A stretch of DNA of 64,000 nt from Lentisphaerota bacterium. GTDB taxonomy: Bacteria; Verrucomicrobiota; Lentisphaeria; Victivallales; Victivallaceae. The stretch covers positions 28,614-92,613 of the forward strand of contig SUWJ01000007.1 of the NCBI GenBank assembly GCA_015061545.1, read 5' to 3'. The translations under genes were made by a program, and so were the position numbers. Position 1 is the stretch's first letter. The number at the start of each line of letters is the position of its first letter. A model generated the notes under the pieces. The model ran no database searches. It had not been told where the DNA came from and saw nothing but the letters and a program-made list of their open reading frames with translations. Below are positions 1 to 9,742 of the stretch, in pieces.

Positions 1-8
1 ATAGACTT

Positions 9-728
9 TTATAACGTCACCTGCGAATCGCTCTCTTTAGTAAGATTCATCTGCAAGGGTGTTTTTTCTGCCTTATCTTCCTTTTTACTGCCGTTGTCAA
101 GCGGCGAAACTTCAACTTTCACCTGACTTTTATCCAACGCATCTTCCGCAGTTTCCGCCGCTGGCTGCAGTTTTTCGGCAGCTTGTTCCAGCTTTTTGCG
201 TTCTTCCTGATAAAGCGCTCTTACCGAATCAAACCGGTCGCTCGACACCATCAGCAACGCTTTTACCTGCAATTCAATGATCGGGGTCGTGGGTGCATCC
301 ATCGTCACCGCATCGCCGAAGCTGTTGGTGTAAATATATGCTCCGCCGGCATTACGGTTATCCCGATTCCAACTGGGCGTATCGCCTCTGCCGATTCCCG
401 GAGCCGCGCTGCCGATATTCACCCGTTTGGACTCAACAATATTGACCGCTTCCGCACCTTTTTCCCGCGCCAAAGCCACCAGTTCATCGCTGATCTCTTC
501 CACGCTGGTACCTTGCGGTGCAGTCAGATAAACCCTGCCGATAGCACGCATATTTTCAGGCGGCGGCGCCGATGGCGAATAGACCGCCACCGCGCTGTCT
601 TCCGCCAACGGCGGAAAACTCTGCCCCACATAATCCACATTCATACACCCGACTGCGCTCAATGTCAGCGCAGCCAATGCCGCAATTCTGATTCCTATGC
701 CATACTTTTTCATCGCCTGTTTCCGCAC
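9..728 (-). CDS. putative lipoprotein of unknown function
   Basis: ORF 239 aa; hydrophobic N-terminus followed by a Cys (LSAVGC) resembling a lipobox; no recognised domain. Confidence 0.7.
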   Translation of the reverse strand: MRKQAMKKYGIGIRIAALAALTLSAVGCMNVDYVGQSFPPLAEDSAVAVYSPSAPPPENMRAIGRVYLTAPQGTSVEEISDELVALAREKGAEAVNIVESKRVNIGSAAPGIGRGDTPSWNRDNRNAGGAYIYTNSFGDAVTMDAPTTPIIELQVKALLMVSSDRFDSVRALYQEERKKLEQAAEKLQPAAETAEDALDKSQVKVEVSPLDNGSKKEDKAEKTPLQMNLTKESDSQVTL

Positions 729-734
729 CTCAGG

Positions 735-2042
735 TTAAATACCGATCCGTCTTACGTTGAACTCCAACACCCGCCCGCGGCGGATCTTGCGCACATAAAA
801 CTCGGCATTGTTGTATTTCAGCACATCACCGACTTTCGGTCCCCGCCGCAACTGGCGGCAGAACCAATCCGAAAGCATCAACGCCGTCCGCGGCATCTTC
901 AGCGGAGTATCCGTTGCCATCATAGACACCAGCACACCGCCGCCGATCACCCAGAATCCTTCACTGGGCGAATAGAATGTCTTGGGCAGCGGATCGAATT
1001 CATCATCCAAATCGCCGATGAGCTCTTCTATAATATCTTCCATAGTTATCAACCCGCGGGTTCTGCCCTGCACATCCCTGACGATCGCCAGGTGAACGTG
1101 CTGCAACGCAAAACGCTCCAGCAGATTCGCCGCCGTATCGTCGGGCGCTACAAACGCAATGGGGCGCACGATATCCCGCAGCGCCGTCCGTTCAGGATGC
1201 GCCCGGAAACTGGCTACCAGCTCTTTGAAGTTGATATACCCTAAAACCTTATCTTTATCGCCGTTTTCGCACACAGGATAGCGGGTATGGAAATCCGCCG
1301 GCACCGTGTTCAACGCTTCCGATGGAGTCTGAGTGGAAGATATAAACGATATATTTTCCACCGGCAGCATCACCTGATCCGCCCGCCGTTCCGACAGCTT
1401 CGGCGTTGCCAACAGAATATGTTCCTGCTGACTGCTGATCTTCTGCTCCCGCCGCGCCAGACTTGCCAATGCAGCGATCTCGGCAGCGGTCGAAGGCTCG
1501 TTATCGGTCATTTTAGCCTCAAATGGCCGATTTATCAAATGCACCAGACGAATCAACGGCCGCATCAAGATTGTCATGCCCACCAGCGCGCCTGCGCTGA
1601 ATGAAATGATACGGCAGTTGAAATGCACGCCCAGCGTCTTGGGCAATATCTCCGTATATTGAACCATTATCAGCGTAAATGCCAAAGTAAACACTCCCAA
1701 CCATGCGGCACCGAAGAGTTTGGAAAATTCCGCACCCGCAATTGCCGCCCCGATCGTATGCGCAGCGGTATTACAAATCAATATCACCGCCAACGAAGGC
1801 TCAATATCTTTTTTCAATCGTGAACACAACTCTCCGCGACGCGGATTCTGTGTTCTTATATCCGCCAGTTGGCTCGGAGTAAGGCTCAACAGCGCCGATT
1901 CCAGCAACGAGCAGAGAAACGATACTGTAACTGCCATTGCCATACTTGCAATCAGCAGCACCCACGGCAAAAACTCGCTGCTGCCGCTTAACTGCGGAGC
2001 GGAAACTCCTGCAACTGTAAAAATATTCCACATTTGCATCAT
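735..2042 (-). CDS. CNNM/DUF21-CBS-CorC_HlyC family transporter (hemolysin C-like)
   Basis: N-terminal membrane DUF21-like segment (LLESALLSLTPSQ), CBS-like region (ARYPVCENGDKDKVLGYINFKEL, GLITMEDIIEELIGDLDDEFD) and CorC_HlyC-like C-terminus; SD GGAAGGA upstream of the start. Confidence 0.85.
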   Translation of the reverse strand: MMQMWNIFTVAGVSAPQLSGSSEFLPWVLLIASMAMAVTVSFLCSLLESALLSLTPSQLADIRTQNPRRGELCSRLKKDIEPSLAVILICNTAAHTIGAAIAGAEFSKLFGAAWLGVFTLAFTLIMVQYTEILPKTLGVHFNCRIISFSAGALVGMTILMRPLIRLVHLINRPFEAKMTDNEPSTAAEIAALASLARREQKISSQQEHILLATPKLSERRADQVMLPVENISFISSTQTPSEALNTVPADFHTRYPVCENGDKDKVLGYINFKELVASFRAHPERTALRDIVRPIAFVAPDDTAANLLERFALQHVHLAIVRDVQGRTRGLITMEDIIEELIGDLDDEFDPLPKTFYSPSEGFWVIGGGVLVSMMATDTPLKMPRTALMLSDWFCRQLRRGPKVGDVLKYNNAEFYVRKIRRGRVLEFNVRRIGI

Positions 2043-2285
2043 GACAACCGTCCTTCCGGCACAGCTGCCGCCTGACTGCCTGACCGCATCTTATTGCGGC
2101 CGCAACGTTTGTCCCCGCAACTGCCAGGGTCATCAGATGCTTCACTCATCCCCTCGCCGACTTTTGTCAGCATCACGTTGGCGTTAGAAACTCCACCATT
2201 CATAAGTTGGTCTACCAAATTTCCTTTCTTGGCTGGTATTTTTTTCCAGCTCCCGTCAGTTACCACGCCGACGGGAGCTGATCGG

Positions 2286-3881
2286 TTATTTGTCTTCCTT
2301 GCGGGAATCTTCTTCCCGGCCCGCGCGCTGACTCTTGATCTTGGCGCGGATGATTGCGGCGGCTCTGGGATCGGCGTGTTCCAGATAATCTTTCACCACC
2401 TGGTTGCGGATCTCGTTATACGGCGCCAAACCGCGGCGGCCCCGTTCTTTATCCGAAGAAATACCGCTCTGATAATCGGCGTAAATCTTCTTTGCCATCA
2501 GTTCGTAAGTGGCGGCCTCTTCTTCTTTATCGTTGACCGAAGCAGTCAGCGCATTCTGAATGAAGGCATTGATAATATCGGTGATCTGTTTGAAGGTAGC
2601 AGTTGCCACGATCTCTTTAAGTTCCCGATCCAGAAATGTTTTAAAGGGAGGATATTTGACTGTGTTATCCTCTTTCTTCAGCAATTCATAAACCTCTTTG
2701 GTTTCATCAAAACGGCCGAAAATGAACAGCAGCACCGAGGCATTCTTCATAAAATTGATCTTACCGGTACGGAAACTTTCCAGATTGTCCGCTTCTTCCC
2801 GCGCCCAGTCATAAGTGCGGATCGCCGCCATTACCATATCCAGATTCGGCGCCAGAATCAAATAGCGATACCCCTCCTGCTGCGTCCACAACACCCGGCC
2901 CGCCCGCACCATTTCCTGCAGACAGGTGGCAATGATACGCGAGCATTGCATATCGTGCCCGGTAACGCGGATCCCTTCCGACGCCCAGTAGATCGCCTGA
3001 GCTTCGGCAAGGCGCCAGTCCATAGAACCGTACTCCTTGTTGAGTGTATTGATATATTCAGCCCGCAAACGGTATTTGTCATAAAGCCAGATCGTGCGCA
3101 GCGCTGCATCAAGATTTTCCGCCAGCTTGAGATCGTTCAGCGCAGTTACAAATTTCTGCGGCAGCATCGACTCCTGACGGAATATTTCGTTCAGCGCCTT
3201 GTAATCGGCGATACCGCAGCGGTTGGCAGCTTTCCACATGGGATCGTCTTTCGGATAAAGCTTCATAAAAGCGGCTTCATCCATCGGCATTGTACTCCAG
3301 AGTTCCCACTTCGGTTCGGCAGTTATAACTGCTTCCATTTCCGTGGCCAGACGCGCCTTGTAGTAGTAACTTGCATTGTCCAGCACGTTACCCATTTTCT
3401 GCTGAAAGATCACCGCCAGCTCCCAGTACAGACGCGGTGCATCAGGGTTGTAGACCAACGCCTCATCGCGGATGAGTTTGATCCCTTCCCACACCCAGTA
3501 CCAGCGATCCTGCCACAACGAACAGGTTACAGATATATTGTACGCCATGTTCCACGCCAGATAAGCCGTTGCGCTGGCAAAACGCGGCTGCAATTTAGTT
3601 ATCCAGCTGGCCAGCTGAACCATTTCAAAGTAGTTCTTATCTTCCTGCAAACTGGCAGCACGCAGCCAGAGCAAGTCGGCGATCAATCCGCGGAAACTGC
3701 CCAGCGCCATGGTGGTAAACGTTACCACCGGCGGAGCGTTGTTGATCTGCCCGGTAAAGAAAAGATCATGCTGACGGATCATCGAATCCAGCCGCCGCTG
3801 GGTCATACTGATCCCGAACACCAGCACCAATGTCACGATCAGCGCCAGAGAATATTTGAAAAATTTATGAATGTTTATCAT
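2286..3881 (-). CDS. conserved membrane-anchored TPR-like protein of unknown function
   Basis: 531 aa ORF, N-terminal TM helix and helical repeat-like body; 4-nt ATGA overlap with upstream ABC permease. Confidence 0.7.
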   Translation of the reverse strand: MINIHKFFKYSLALIVTLVLVFGISMTQRRLDSMIRQHDLFFTGQINNAPPVVTFTTMALGSFRGLIADLLWLRAASLQEDKNYFEMVQLASWITKLQPRFASATAYLAWNMAYNISVTCSLWQDRWYWVWEGIKLIRDEALVYNPDAPRLYWELAVIFQQKMGNVLDNASYYYKARLATEMEAVITAEPKWELWSTMPMDEAAFMKLYPKDDPMWKAANRCGIADYKALNEIFRQESMLPQKFVTALNDLKLAENLDAALRTIWLYDKYRLRAEYINTLNKEYGSMDWRLAEAQAIYWASEGIRVTGHDMQCSRIIATCLQEMVRAGRVLWTQQEGYRYLILAPNLDMVMAAIRTYDWAREEADNLESFRTGKINFMKNASVLLFIFGRFDETKEVYELLKKEDNTVKYPPFKTFLDRELKEIVATATFKQITDIINAFIQNALTASVNDKEEEAATYELMAKKIYADYQSGISSDKERGRRGLAPYNEIRNQVVKDYLEHADPRAAAIIRAKIKSQRAGREEDSRKEDK

Positions 3882-5311
3882 TTGCGAATCACCAATCCCA
3901 GTTCACGCCGCCAGTACAGGAAGACGCCCAGCACGATAAACGGCAGCGCCTGCAGCAGAAAATGCTCGCAGAACAACCCGCCGATATAGCTGAATTCCAC
4001 CAGTTCGCCGCTGGCAATTTTGTACGAGATCTCAAACTCCTGCAGCGGAGCAACGATCTTCATGATCACCTTGCCGATCCAGTAACCTGCATATTTGCTC
4101 GGATCTGCCAGCTGACTTGTGGTCATGATCAACGGAGCCACACTGCCGAGGAACATATAGCTTAAAACCGCAAAGATCGCCGTCGGCATGGAAAATGCCG
4201 CTGCCACCGCGCAAGTGATCCCCGCATAAACCATTACCATCAGCAATATCACCAGCAAACCGCGGATAAAGTTGCCCGCAAAGCTGCTTACGCTGATCAA
4301 CAGTTTAGGCCCGTCAACGGTCTGAAAGTAAACCTTATCCTGAGCGTTATCCAGATTTATATAGCGCAAATTCACATTGCCGTCGGGGTCGATAACCTGC
4401 GGCGGCATAACTTTTTCGTGAAATTCCCCGGCGTAGTTCTGTTCGGGCATCTGCGAAAGTGCCATCCAGTTGCGGGTGTAATCTTCCTGAGCTACAGTCT
4501 GGTTATTCATCGCCTCCTGTTTGCGCTCAACAATATAACCTGCCCACAACCCGGTGGTGTAACGCTGCGCTTCCGAATCCACCTTGCCCACATAGCAGCG
4601 GTAACGCAGATAGATCGGCTTGCTCTTATCCTGAGGCAGATCTTTGAAAGTCCACTCGCCGTATTTCTGGAAAAGAACTTCCGAACGCTGCCGCAGCATC
4701 TCCTGACTCAAGCCCTTGCGGAGTTCAGCTTCCATTTCCCCCGCCTGCGCCGTCACCTGCCGATTACCTGCTTTACGCATCTCTTCCAGCTGTTGCGCCA
4801 GCGCTTCGCGGGTAAGTTTATCCATATCCGGCGGCTCCGGGTAGTAGACACGCCTGCCCACCAGTACCTCGTTGCGGATGCGCTCTTTTTCTTCTTCAGG
4901 AATATCATCCTGAGCAAAGCGCCACATCACGCCGCCGAAAATCGTTATCCCAGCCAAGCCCAGCAGCACCGCGTGCAGCAGCACTACGCTGGCATATTTG
5001 GCACAAAAAATCTTGATGCGCGACACGGGTTTGGATACCACCATATGCAGCTGATAACTCTCCACATCCTGAGTCATCACCAAACTGGAGATCCACACCG
5101 TCGAAAGCGCCAGAATAAACCCTACCGTCCCCAGACTGTACATAAGCGCGATCTGTATATAAGAACGCGCCCCTTCGCCGGAACCGGAAACAGTCATCGG
5201 CAGCATCACCGCACACAACACCAGCAATCCCAGCAAAAGCTGAAAGATGTGTGAACGCATCGCGCTGCGCAATGTAAGTTTTACGATTGCAGAAAATGCT
5301 CTCATAATCAA
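3878..5311 (-). CDS. ABC-2 type transporter permease with large extracytoplasmic insert
   Basis: N-terminal TM segments, long soluble insert, C-terminal TM cluster; adjacent to ABC ATPase. Confidence 0.8.
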   Translation of the reverse strand: MIMRAFSAIVKLTLRSAMRSHIFQLLLGLLVLCAVMLPMTVSGSGEGARSYIQIALMYSLGTVGFILALSTVWISSLVMTQDVESYQLHMVVSKPVSRIKIFCAKYASVVLLHAVLLGLAGITIFGGVMWRFAQDDIPEEEKERIRNEVLVGRRVYYPEPPDMDKLTREALAQQLEEMRKAGNRQVTAQAGEMEAELRKGLSQEMLRQRSEVLFQKYGEWTFKDLPQDKSKPIYLRYRCYVGKVDSEAQRYTTGLWAGYIVERKQEAMNNQTVAQEDYTRNWMALSQMPEQNYAGEFHEKVMPPQVIDPDGNVNLRYINLDNAQDKVYFQTVDGPKLLISVSSFAGNFIRGLLVILLMVMVYAGITCAVAAAFSMPTAIFAVLSYMFLGSVAPLIMTTSQLADPSKYAGYWIGKVIMKIVAPLQEFEISYKIASGELVEFSYIGGLFCEHFLLQALPFIVLGVFLYWRRELGLVIRK

Positions 5312-5333
5312 TTACTTCCGTTCACCTGTGTTA

Positions 5334-6497
5334 TTAGCGGTTTTTCAATATATCGTTAAGTTTTTCATCGGCAGCCTTGAGTGCTTCAGCATCAGCCTGC
5401 GCCTGCAGATCTGCCTTGTCAGGACTCTTCTTTTCAGCGTTTGCCGTCAACTCGGCGACTTTGGCTTCCTGAGCCTTGCGCAAAGCTTCGGCCTGACGGG
5501 CGGCGGCTTCTTCGGCACTTTCGCGTTTATGTTCGGCTTTCGGTTCGGCGATCAGATTTTCCAGCACGGCGCTTTCTTCATCCTTACCGGCAGAAAGGTA
5601 TTCAGCAATACCGCCCCCCAAAGCGCCCGAAGTTTCCACACTTTCGTTCTTGGCTTCGGCAATAACATCCAAGAAGAATTCTTCCAGCGTGCGGCGCGGA
5701 TGATCCATTACAAACTCTTCGCCCTTGAGATTTTCGCGCAGGATGTTCAGCACCTTTTCAGTTACCTCAGGCGCCAGCGACGGCGTGACAATGCGCGTGG
5801 AATCGCTGACCGTGAGCAGCTCGTTCAAACTGCCCTGCGCACGGATCTTGCCGCCGTAGAGAATTACCACGCGGTCGCAAATATCTTCCACATCGCTGAG
5901 CAAATGGCTGGTGATAAGCACCGTTTTGCCCCGCTTTTTCAGCTCCATGATCAAATCTTTGACTTCGCGGCAGCCCAGCGGGTCAAGCCCGGAAGTCGGC
6001 TCGTCAAAAATCAGCAGCGACGGGTCGTTGATCATCGCCTGCGCCAACCCGATGCGGCGCGCCATACCTTTGGAAAACTCTCCGACCCGACGGTGACGGG
6101 CATGGGACAACCCCACCATTTCCAACAGCTGATCAATACGGTTGCGCCGTTCAGCCGCCGAAAGATTGAACAGCGACCCGAAGAAATCCAGCGTTTCTTC
6201 CGCAGTCAAATATTTGTAAAGATAACTTTCTTCCGGCAGATAACCGATTTCGCGCTTGGTTTCCACCGCCCGCGGCGCCTTGCCCAGCACCGAAAGCTGG
6301 CCGGAGGTCGGATAAAGCAATCCCAGAATCATCTTGACCGTAGTCGATTTACCTGAACCGTTCGGTCCCAGCAACCCCACAACTTCACCTTCCTTGACCG
6401 TAAAATCGATCTGGTTCACCGCCCGTGCTTTGGGGCGGTTCCAGAAATCGCGGAACACTTTGGTCAAGCCTACCGCGCGTATCACATCATCTGCCAT
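5334..6497 (-). CDS. ABC transporter ATP-binding protein with Ala/Glu/Lys-rich C-terminal extension
   Basis: Walker A GPNGSGKST, Walker B LLIFDEPTSGLDP, signature FSKGMARRIGLAQ; start set at MADDVIRAVG. Confidence 0.9.
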   Translation of the reverse strand: MADDVIRAVGLTKVFRDFWNRPKARAVNQIDFTVKEGEVVGLLGPNGSGKSTTVKMILGLLYPTSGQLSVLGKAPRAVETKREIGYLPEESYLYKYLTAEETLDFFGSLFNLSAAERRNRIDQLLEMVGLSHARHRRVGEFSKGMARRIGLAQAMINDPSLLIFDEPTSGLDPLGCREVKDLIMELKKRGKTVLITSHLLSDVEDICDRVVILYGGKIRAQGSLNELLTVSDSTRIVTPSLAPEVTEKVLNILRENLKGEEFVMDHPRRTLEEFFLDVIAEAKNESVETSGALGGGIAEYLSAGKDEESAVLENLIAEPKAEHKRESAEEAAARQAEALRKAQEAKVAELTANAEKKSPDKADLQAQADAEALKAADEKLNDILKNR

Positions 6498-6588
6498 ATT
6501 TTTCAACCTTTCATCATTAATGCGTTGAATCCATCGGCATGACGGCATTTATTACTGAACTTCTGCCGCCATGCCGATAAGGTAATTT

Positions 6589-8535
6589 TTATTTTTTACG
6601 TTTGTTTTCTTCCAGCGTCAATTCTTCACCGGTACGCACCAATCTGGCGCTGTTGAAGATCACCACCAGCGTGCTGAGCGTGTACAATACCGCCGCCCCG
6701 ACGGGAGTCATCTTATCAAACACCAGCAGCACCATGCCGCCGAATACAAACAATATACCGATACACAAATTCTGATAGATCACCATCCGCGATTTCTGCG
6801 AAAGGTCTATAAGCATGGGAATACGACGCAAATCGTTAGTCATCAATGCAATCGAAGCGCTGTTGATCGCAACGTCGCTCCCGATCGCCCCCATGGCGAT
6901 CCCCAGATCCCCTTCCGCCAGCGCCGGAGCATCGTTGACCCCGTCGCCCACCACCGCAGTCGGATAGCTCTTCTTGGCATTTTCCACATATTCGACCTTG
7001 GCTTCGGGCAGACACTCGCTGCGGAATTCATCAATATCCAGCACGCCGGCAACCTTTTCGGCAACCGATTCACGGTCCCCGGTCACCATTGCCACCTGGC
7101 GGATACCCAGATTGCGCAGATCTTTCAGCGCCTGCGCCGCTTCCTTACGGATTTTATCGCTCAATCCGATCCAGCCGATGATCTCGCCGTTGCGGGCAAC
7201 AAAGACCACGCTGAGTCCTTCGGTATCTTCGATCTTGAAATCTTCGGGCAGATAAATTTCCTGCTGCTCCAGCCACGCCGAGCGGCCTACTGCCACCGAC
7301 ATACCGTCTATGGAAGCTGTAACCCCCTTACCGTGGATTTCCTTGAAGTCGCTTACCTGACTCAAGCTCATCTGCGCCTCTTCCGCCAGCTTGACCAGCG
7401 CCACCGCAGTCGGGTGGTTGCTGTTGGCTTCGGCAGAAGCTGCCAATTTGAGCATTTCCGCAGGGGAAACTTCACCGAACGGCACCAGTTTGACCACCGA
7501 AAGCAGTCCGTCGGTCAGTGTACCTGTTTTGTCAAAGACAAACGATCTGATCCGCGCCGCCAGCTCCAGATGGCTCACATCCTTGATAAAGATCCCCAGA
7601 CGTGCCGCTGCCGCCACCGCTGCCACGATTGCCGTCGGCGATGCCAGCATAATAGCTCCGGGACAGGCGATCACCAGCAGCGTGATGACCTTGGATATAT
7701 CTCCGGTAAACCACCAGGTGATACCCGCCAGCATCAGGATCGTCGGCGTATAATAGCCTGCATAGCGGTCGATGATCCGCACAATGGGTGTGCGGGTGTT
7801 TTCCGCCTGCATGATCATACTCTTGACTTTACCCAGTGTGGTATCTTCGCCCAGACGGGTAACTTTAAGTTCAACCAAACCGGTCAGGTTCTGGGTACCG
7901 GCGTAAACATCGTCGCCCACAACTTTATCCACGGGCATTGATTCCCCGGTGATCGACGCCTGGTTGACAATGGATTCGCCGGCAAGCACCTGACCGTCCA
8001 CCGGGAAGTTTTCCCCGGGGCGCACGCGGATGATATCGCCCAGCGCCAGACTCATAACATCAGCTTCCACTTCGGAACCGTTTTTCACCAGGTGTACCTG
8101 AGTCGGCGTAAGTTTGACCAGTTCTTCAATGGAGCGCTGCGCCCCTGAAGCGGTACGGCTTTCGATGATAATTGTTATCAACAGAAAGAATGCAATGACC
8201 CCGGCGTTCTGAAAATGACCGCCTGCCGTCTGGTAATTGCCGCCTGCCAGCGCCGCTAAAATCGCCAGCGCCACCAGTTCATTCATATAAACCTTGCCCG
8301 AAAGCAAGTCTTTGACCGCAGTATAAATGATCGGCATTGCCAGCACAAACGCCCCCAGCAGAGCGCTGAAGGTTGCCGCAAAAACCTGATTCGGCAAAAA
8401 ATAGCTGAGGATAAACGAGTCCGCAGTCAGCATCCCGCCAATGACCGCAAAAGCGACCAGAGTCAGACTGCGTTTGCGGTTATCCCCTGAATTTACAGCC
8501 ACTGCAGCTGCTTCATTATTTATATTCTGACTCAT
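6589..8535 (-). CDS. P-type ATPase, heavy-metal (P1B)-like, with CPG instead of CPC/CPH motif
   Basis: DKTGTLT, TGES, HP locus (SNHPTA), GDGVNDAPAL, TM motif ACPGAIMLASPTA; no N-terminal GMxCxxC domain; start set at MSQNINNE. Confidence 0.9.
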   Translation of the reverse strand: MSQNINNEAAAVAVNSGDNRKRSLTLVAFAVIGGMLTADSFILSYFLPNQVFAATFSALLGAFVLAMPIIYTAVKDLLSGKVYMNELVALAILAALAGGNYQTAGGHFQNAGVIAFFLLITIIIESRTASGAQRSIEELVKLTPTQVHLVKNGSEVEADVMSLALGDIIRVRPGENFPVDGQVLAGESIVNQASITGESMPVDKVVGDDVYAGTQNLTGLVELKVTRLGEDTTLGKVKSMIMQAENTRTPIVRIIDRYAGYYTPTILMLAGITWWFTGDISKVITLLVIACPGAIMLASPTAIVAAVAAAARLGIFIKDVSHLELAARIRSFVFDKTGTLTDGLLSVVKLVPFGEVSPAEMLKLAASAEANSNHPTAVALVKLAEEAQMSLSQVSDFKEIHGKGVTASIDGMSVAVGRSAWLEQQEIYLPEDFKIEDTEGLSVVFVARNGEIIGWIGLSDKIRKEAAQALKDLRNLGIRQVAMVTGDRESVAEKVAGVLDIDEFRSECLPEAKVEYVENAKKSYPTAVVGDGVNDAPALAEGDLGIAMGAIGSDVAINSASIALMTNDLRRIPMLIDLSQKSRMVIYQNLCIGILFVFGGMVLLVFDKMTPVGAAVLYTLSTLVVIFNSARLVRTGEELTLEENKRKK

Positions 8536-8536
8536 C

Positions 8537-9727
8537 TTATTTGCCTCCTGCCTGTGTCTGATTCGCTTCAGGAGCAGCACTCTGCGCCGAAGCGTTGCCC
8601 CCGTTGTCAGCGGACTGGGGCTTGGGGATTTCGGGACTGAGCTTGAGCCAGACTTTGCCGCCGTTGGCAGCGCCCAGCACAAACTTCTGATCAATATTGC
8701 TGAGAACTTCGCCCAGCACCGCGTTGTAACGCGACATCAGCGCAGTGCGCGGATTGGCGGTGTATTCTTTCAGAAAACTTTCAAAATAAAGACTTTCGGC
8801 TTTCACATCCGCCACCGTCATCGTGCGGTAATTTTCGGCAGCTGCCACGATTCTGGCACTTTCTTCCTTGGCCCGCGCCAAAGTGCTGTCGCGGTATTCA
8901 GCGGCTTTTTCGATCATCGTGCCCTGTTCGGAACGCACCGCAGTAAGGGCATCGAAGAATCCCTGGGTAACTGCGGGAGTCATCACCTTGCCGTTGATCC
9001 GCACTTCTTCGATCACGATCCCGATATCCAGATCGGCAACCATCTTGCGGTAGCAGCGTTCCACGGCATCGCGGTACTCAGTCTGGCGGGAGTAAAGGAT
9101 ATCGTCCACCGTCCAGGCGGCGGTGGTGATTATGACAGCGCTTTCCAACATTCTGCCCAGCATGACCCGCGGTCCGCGGCGTCCCAGTTCCTGACCGTTT
9201 TCCACAATCACTTCATCCGGCCCGGCAGGATCGACCGGCACCCGCAGCGTCTGATAAAAACGCGCCGGATCGCTCACCTGAAACCGTGCGCTCCAGCTGG
9301 CGTGGATAATATTGGCATCCGCCGTCAGCAAATAGCGATCCCGCGACGGCTGCATACCGGGCAGCTCCCCGTTCGGACCGGGCGGAGGCAGCTGCTCCAG
9401 CGGAATCCCGGCATTAAAAGTAACCTGCAGCGTCTGCGGACTGGTGGGTACCACCACTTTGCTGGTCACCGGATCGGGCAGGAACCAATGCCAATCGCTG
9501 GTGTAAGTCTTTTCGTATTTACCGAAACGCAGCACGATCACCGCTTCCTGCGGGGAAACTGCAAAGTAACCGCCCAGCGTAAAGAAGTAAACCAGCATTG
9601 CAAAAATCAGCCCCACCAGCGCCAGAAAGACCCAGTGACCGGCCTTCATAAACGCCTGGACACCGCTGCTGTACTGCGCGTACAACTCGCCATCCTGCGT
9701 CGTATTTTTATTGTATTTGTTATCCAT
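8537..9727 (-). CDS. SPFH/band-7 domain protein, HflK-like
   Basis: single N-terminal TM followed by SPFH domain (YFAVSPQEAVIVLRFGKYEKTYTSDWHWFLP); 1-nt gap to the ATPase gene. Confidence 0.85.
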   Translation of the reverse strand: MDNKYNKNTTQDGELYAQYSSGVQAFMKAGHWVFLALVGLIFAMLVYFFTLGGYFAVSPQEAVIVLRFGKYEKTYTSDWHWFLPDPVTSKVVVPTSPQTLQVTFNAGIPLEQLPPPGPNGELPGMQPSRDRYLLTADANIIHASWSARFQVSDPARFYQTLRVPVDPAGPDEVIVENGQELGRRGPRVMLGRMLESAVIITTAAWTVDDILYSRQTEYRDAVERCYRKMVADLDIGIVIEEVRINGKVMTPAVTQGFFDALTAVRSEQGTMIEKAAEYRDSTLARAKEESARIVAAAENYRTMTVADVKAESLYFESFLKEYTANPRTALMSRYNAVLGEVLSNIDQKFVLGAANGGKVWLKLSPEIPKPQSADNGGNASAQSAAPEANQTQAGGK

Positions 9728-9742
9728 CTTCAACAGCCTTTG

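Noticed and set aside
2043-2174. CTGATGA near AGATGC, hammerhead-ribozyme-like core on minus strand
   Set aside because: The required GAAA is replaced by GACAAA and there is no proper UH cleavage site adjacent to stem I.
2039-2266. 75-aa ORF overlapping the CNNM start by 4 nt
   Set aside because: Starts with GTG inside a strong hairpin, composition is not protein-like, and the region looks like a structured leader.
2094-3989. 631-aa plus-strand ORF
   Set aside because: Antisense shadow of the TPR-like gene; no recognisable domain.
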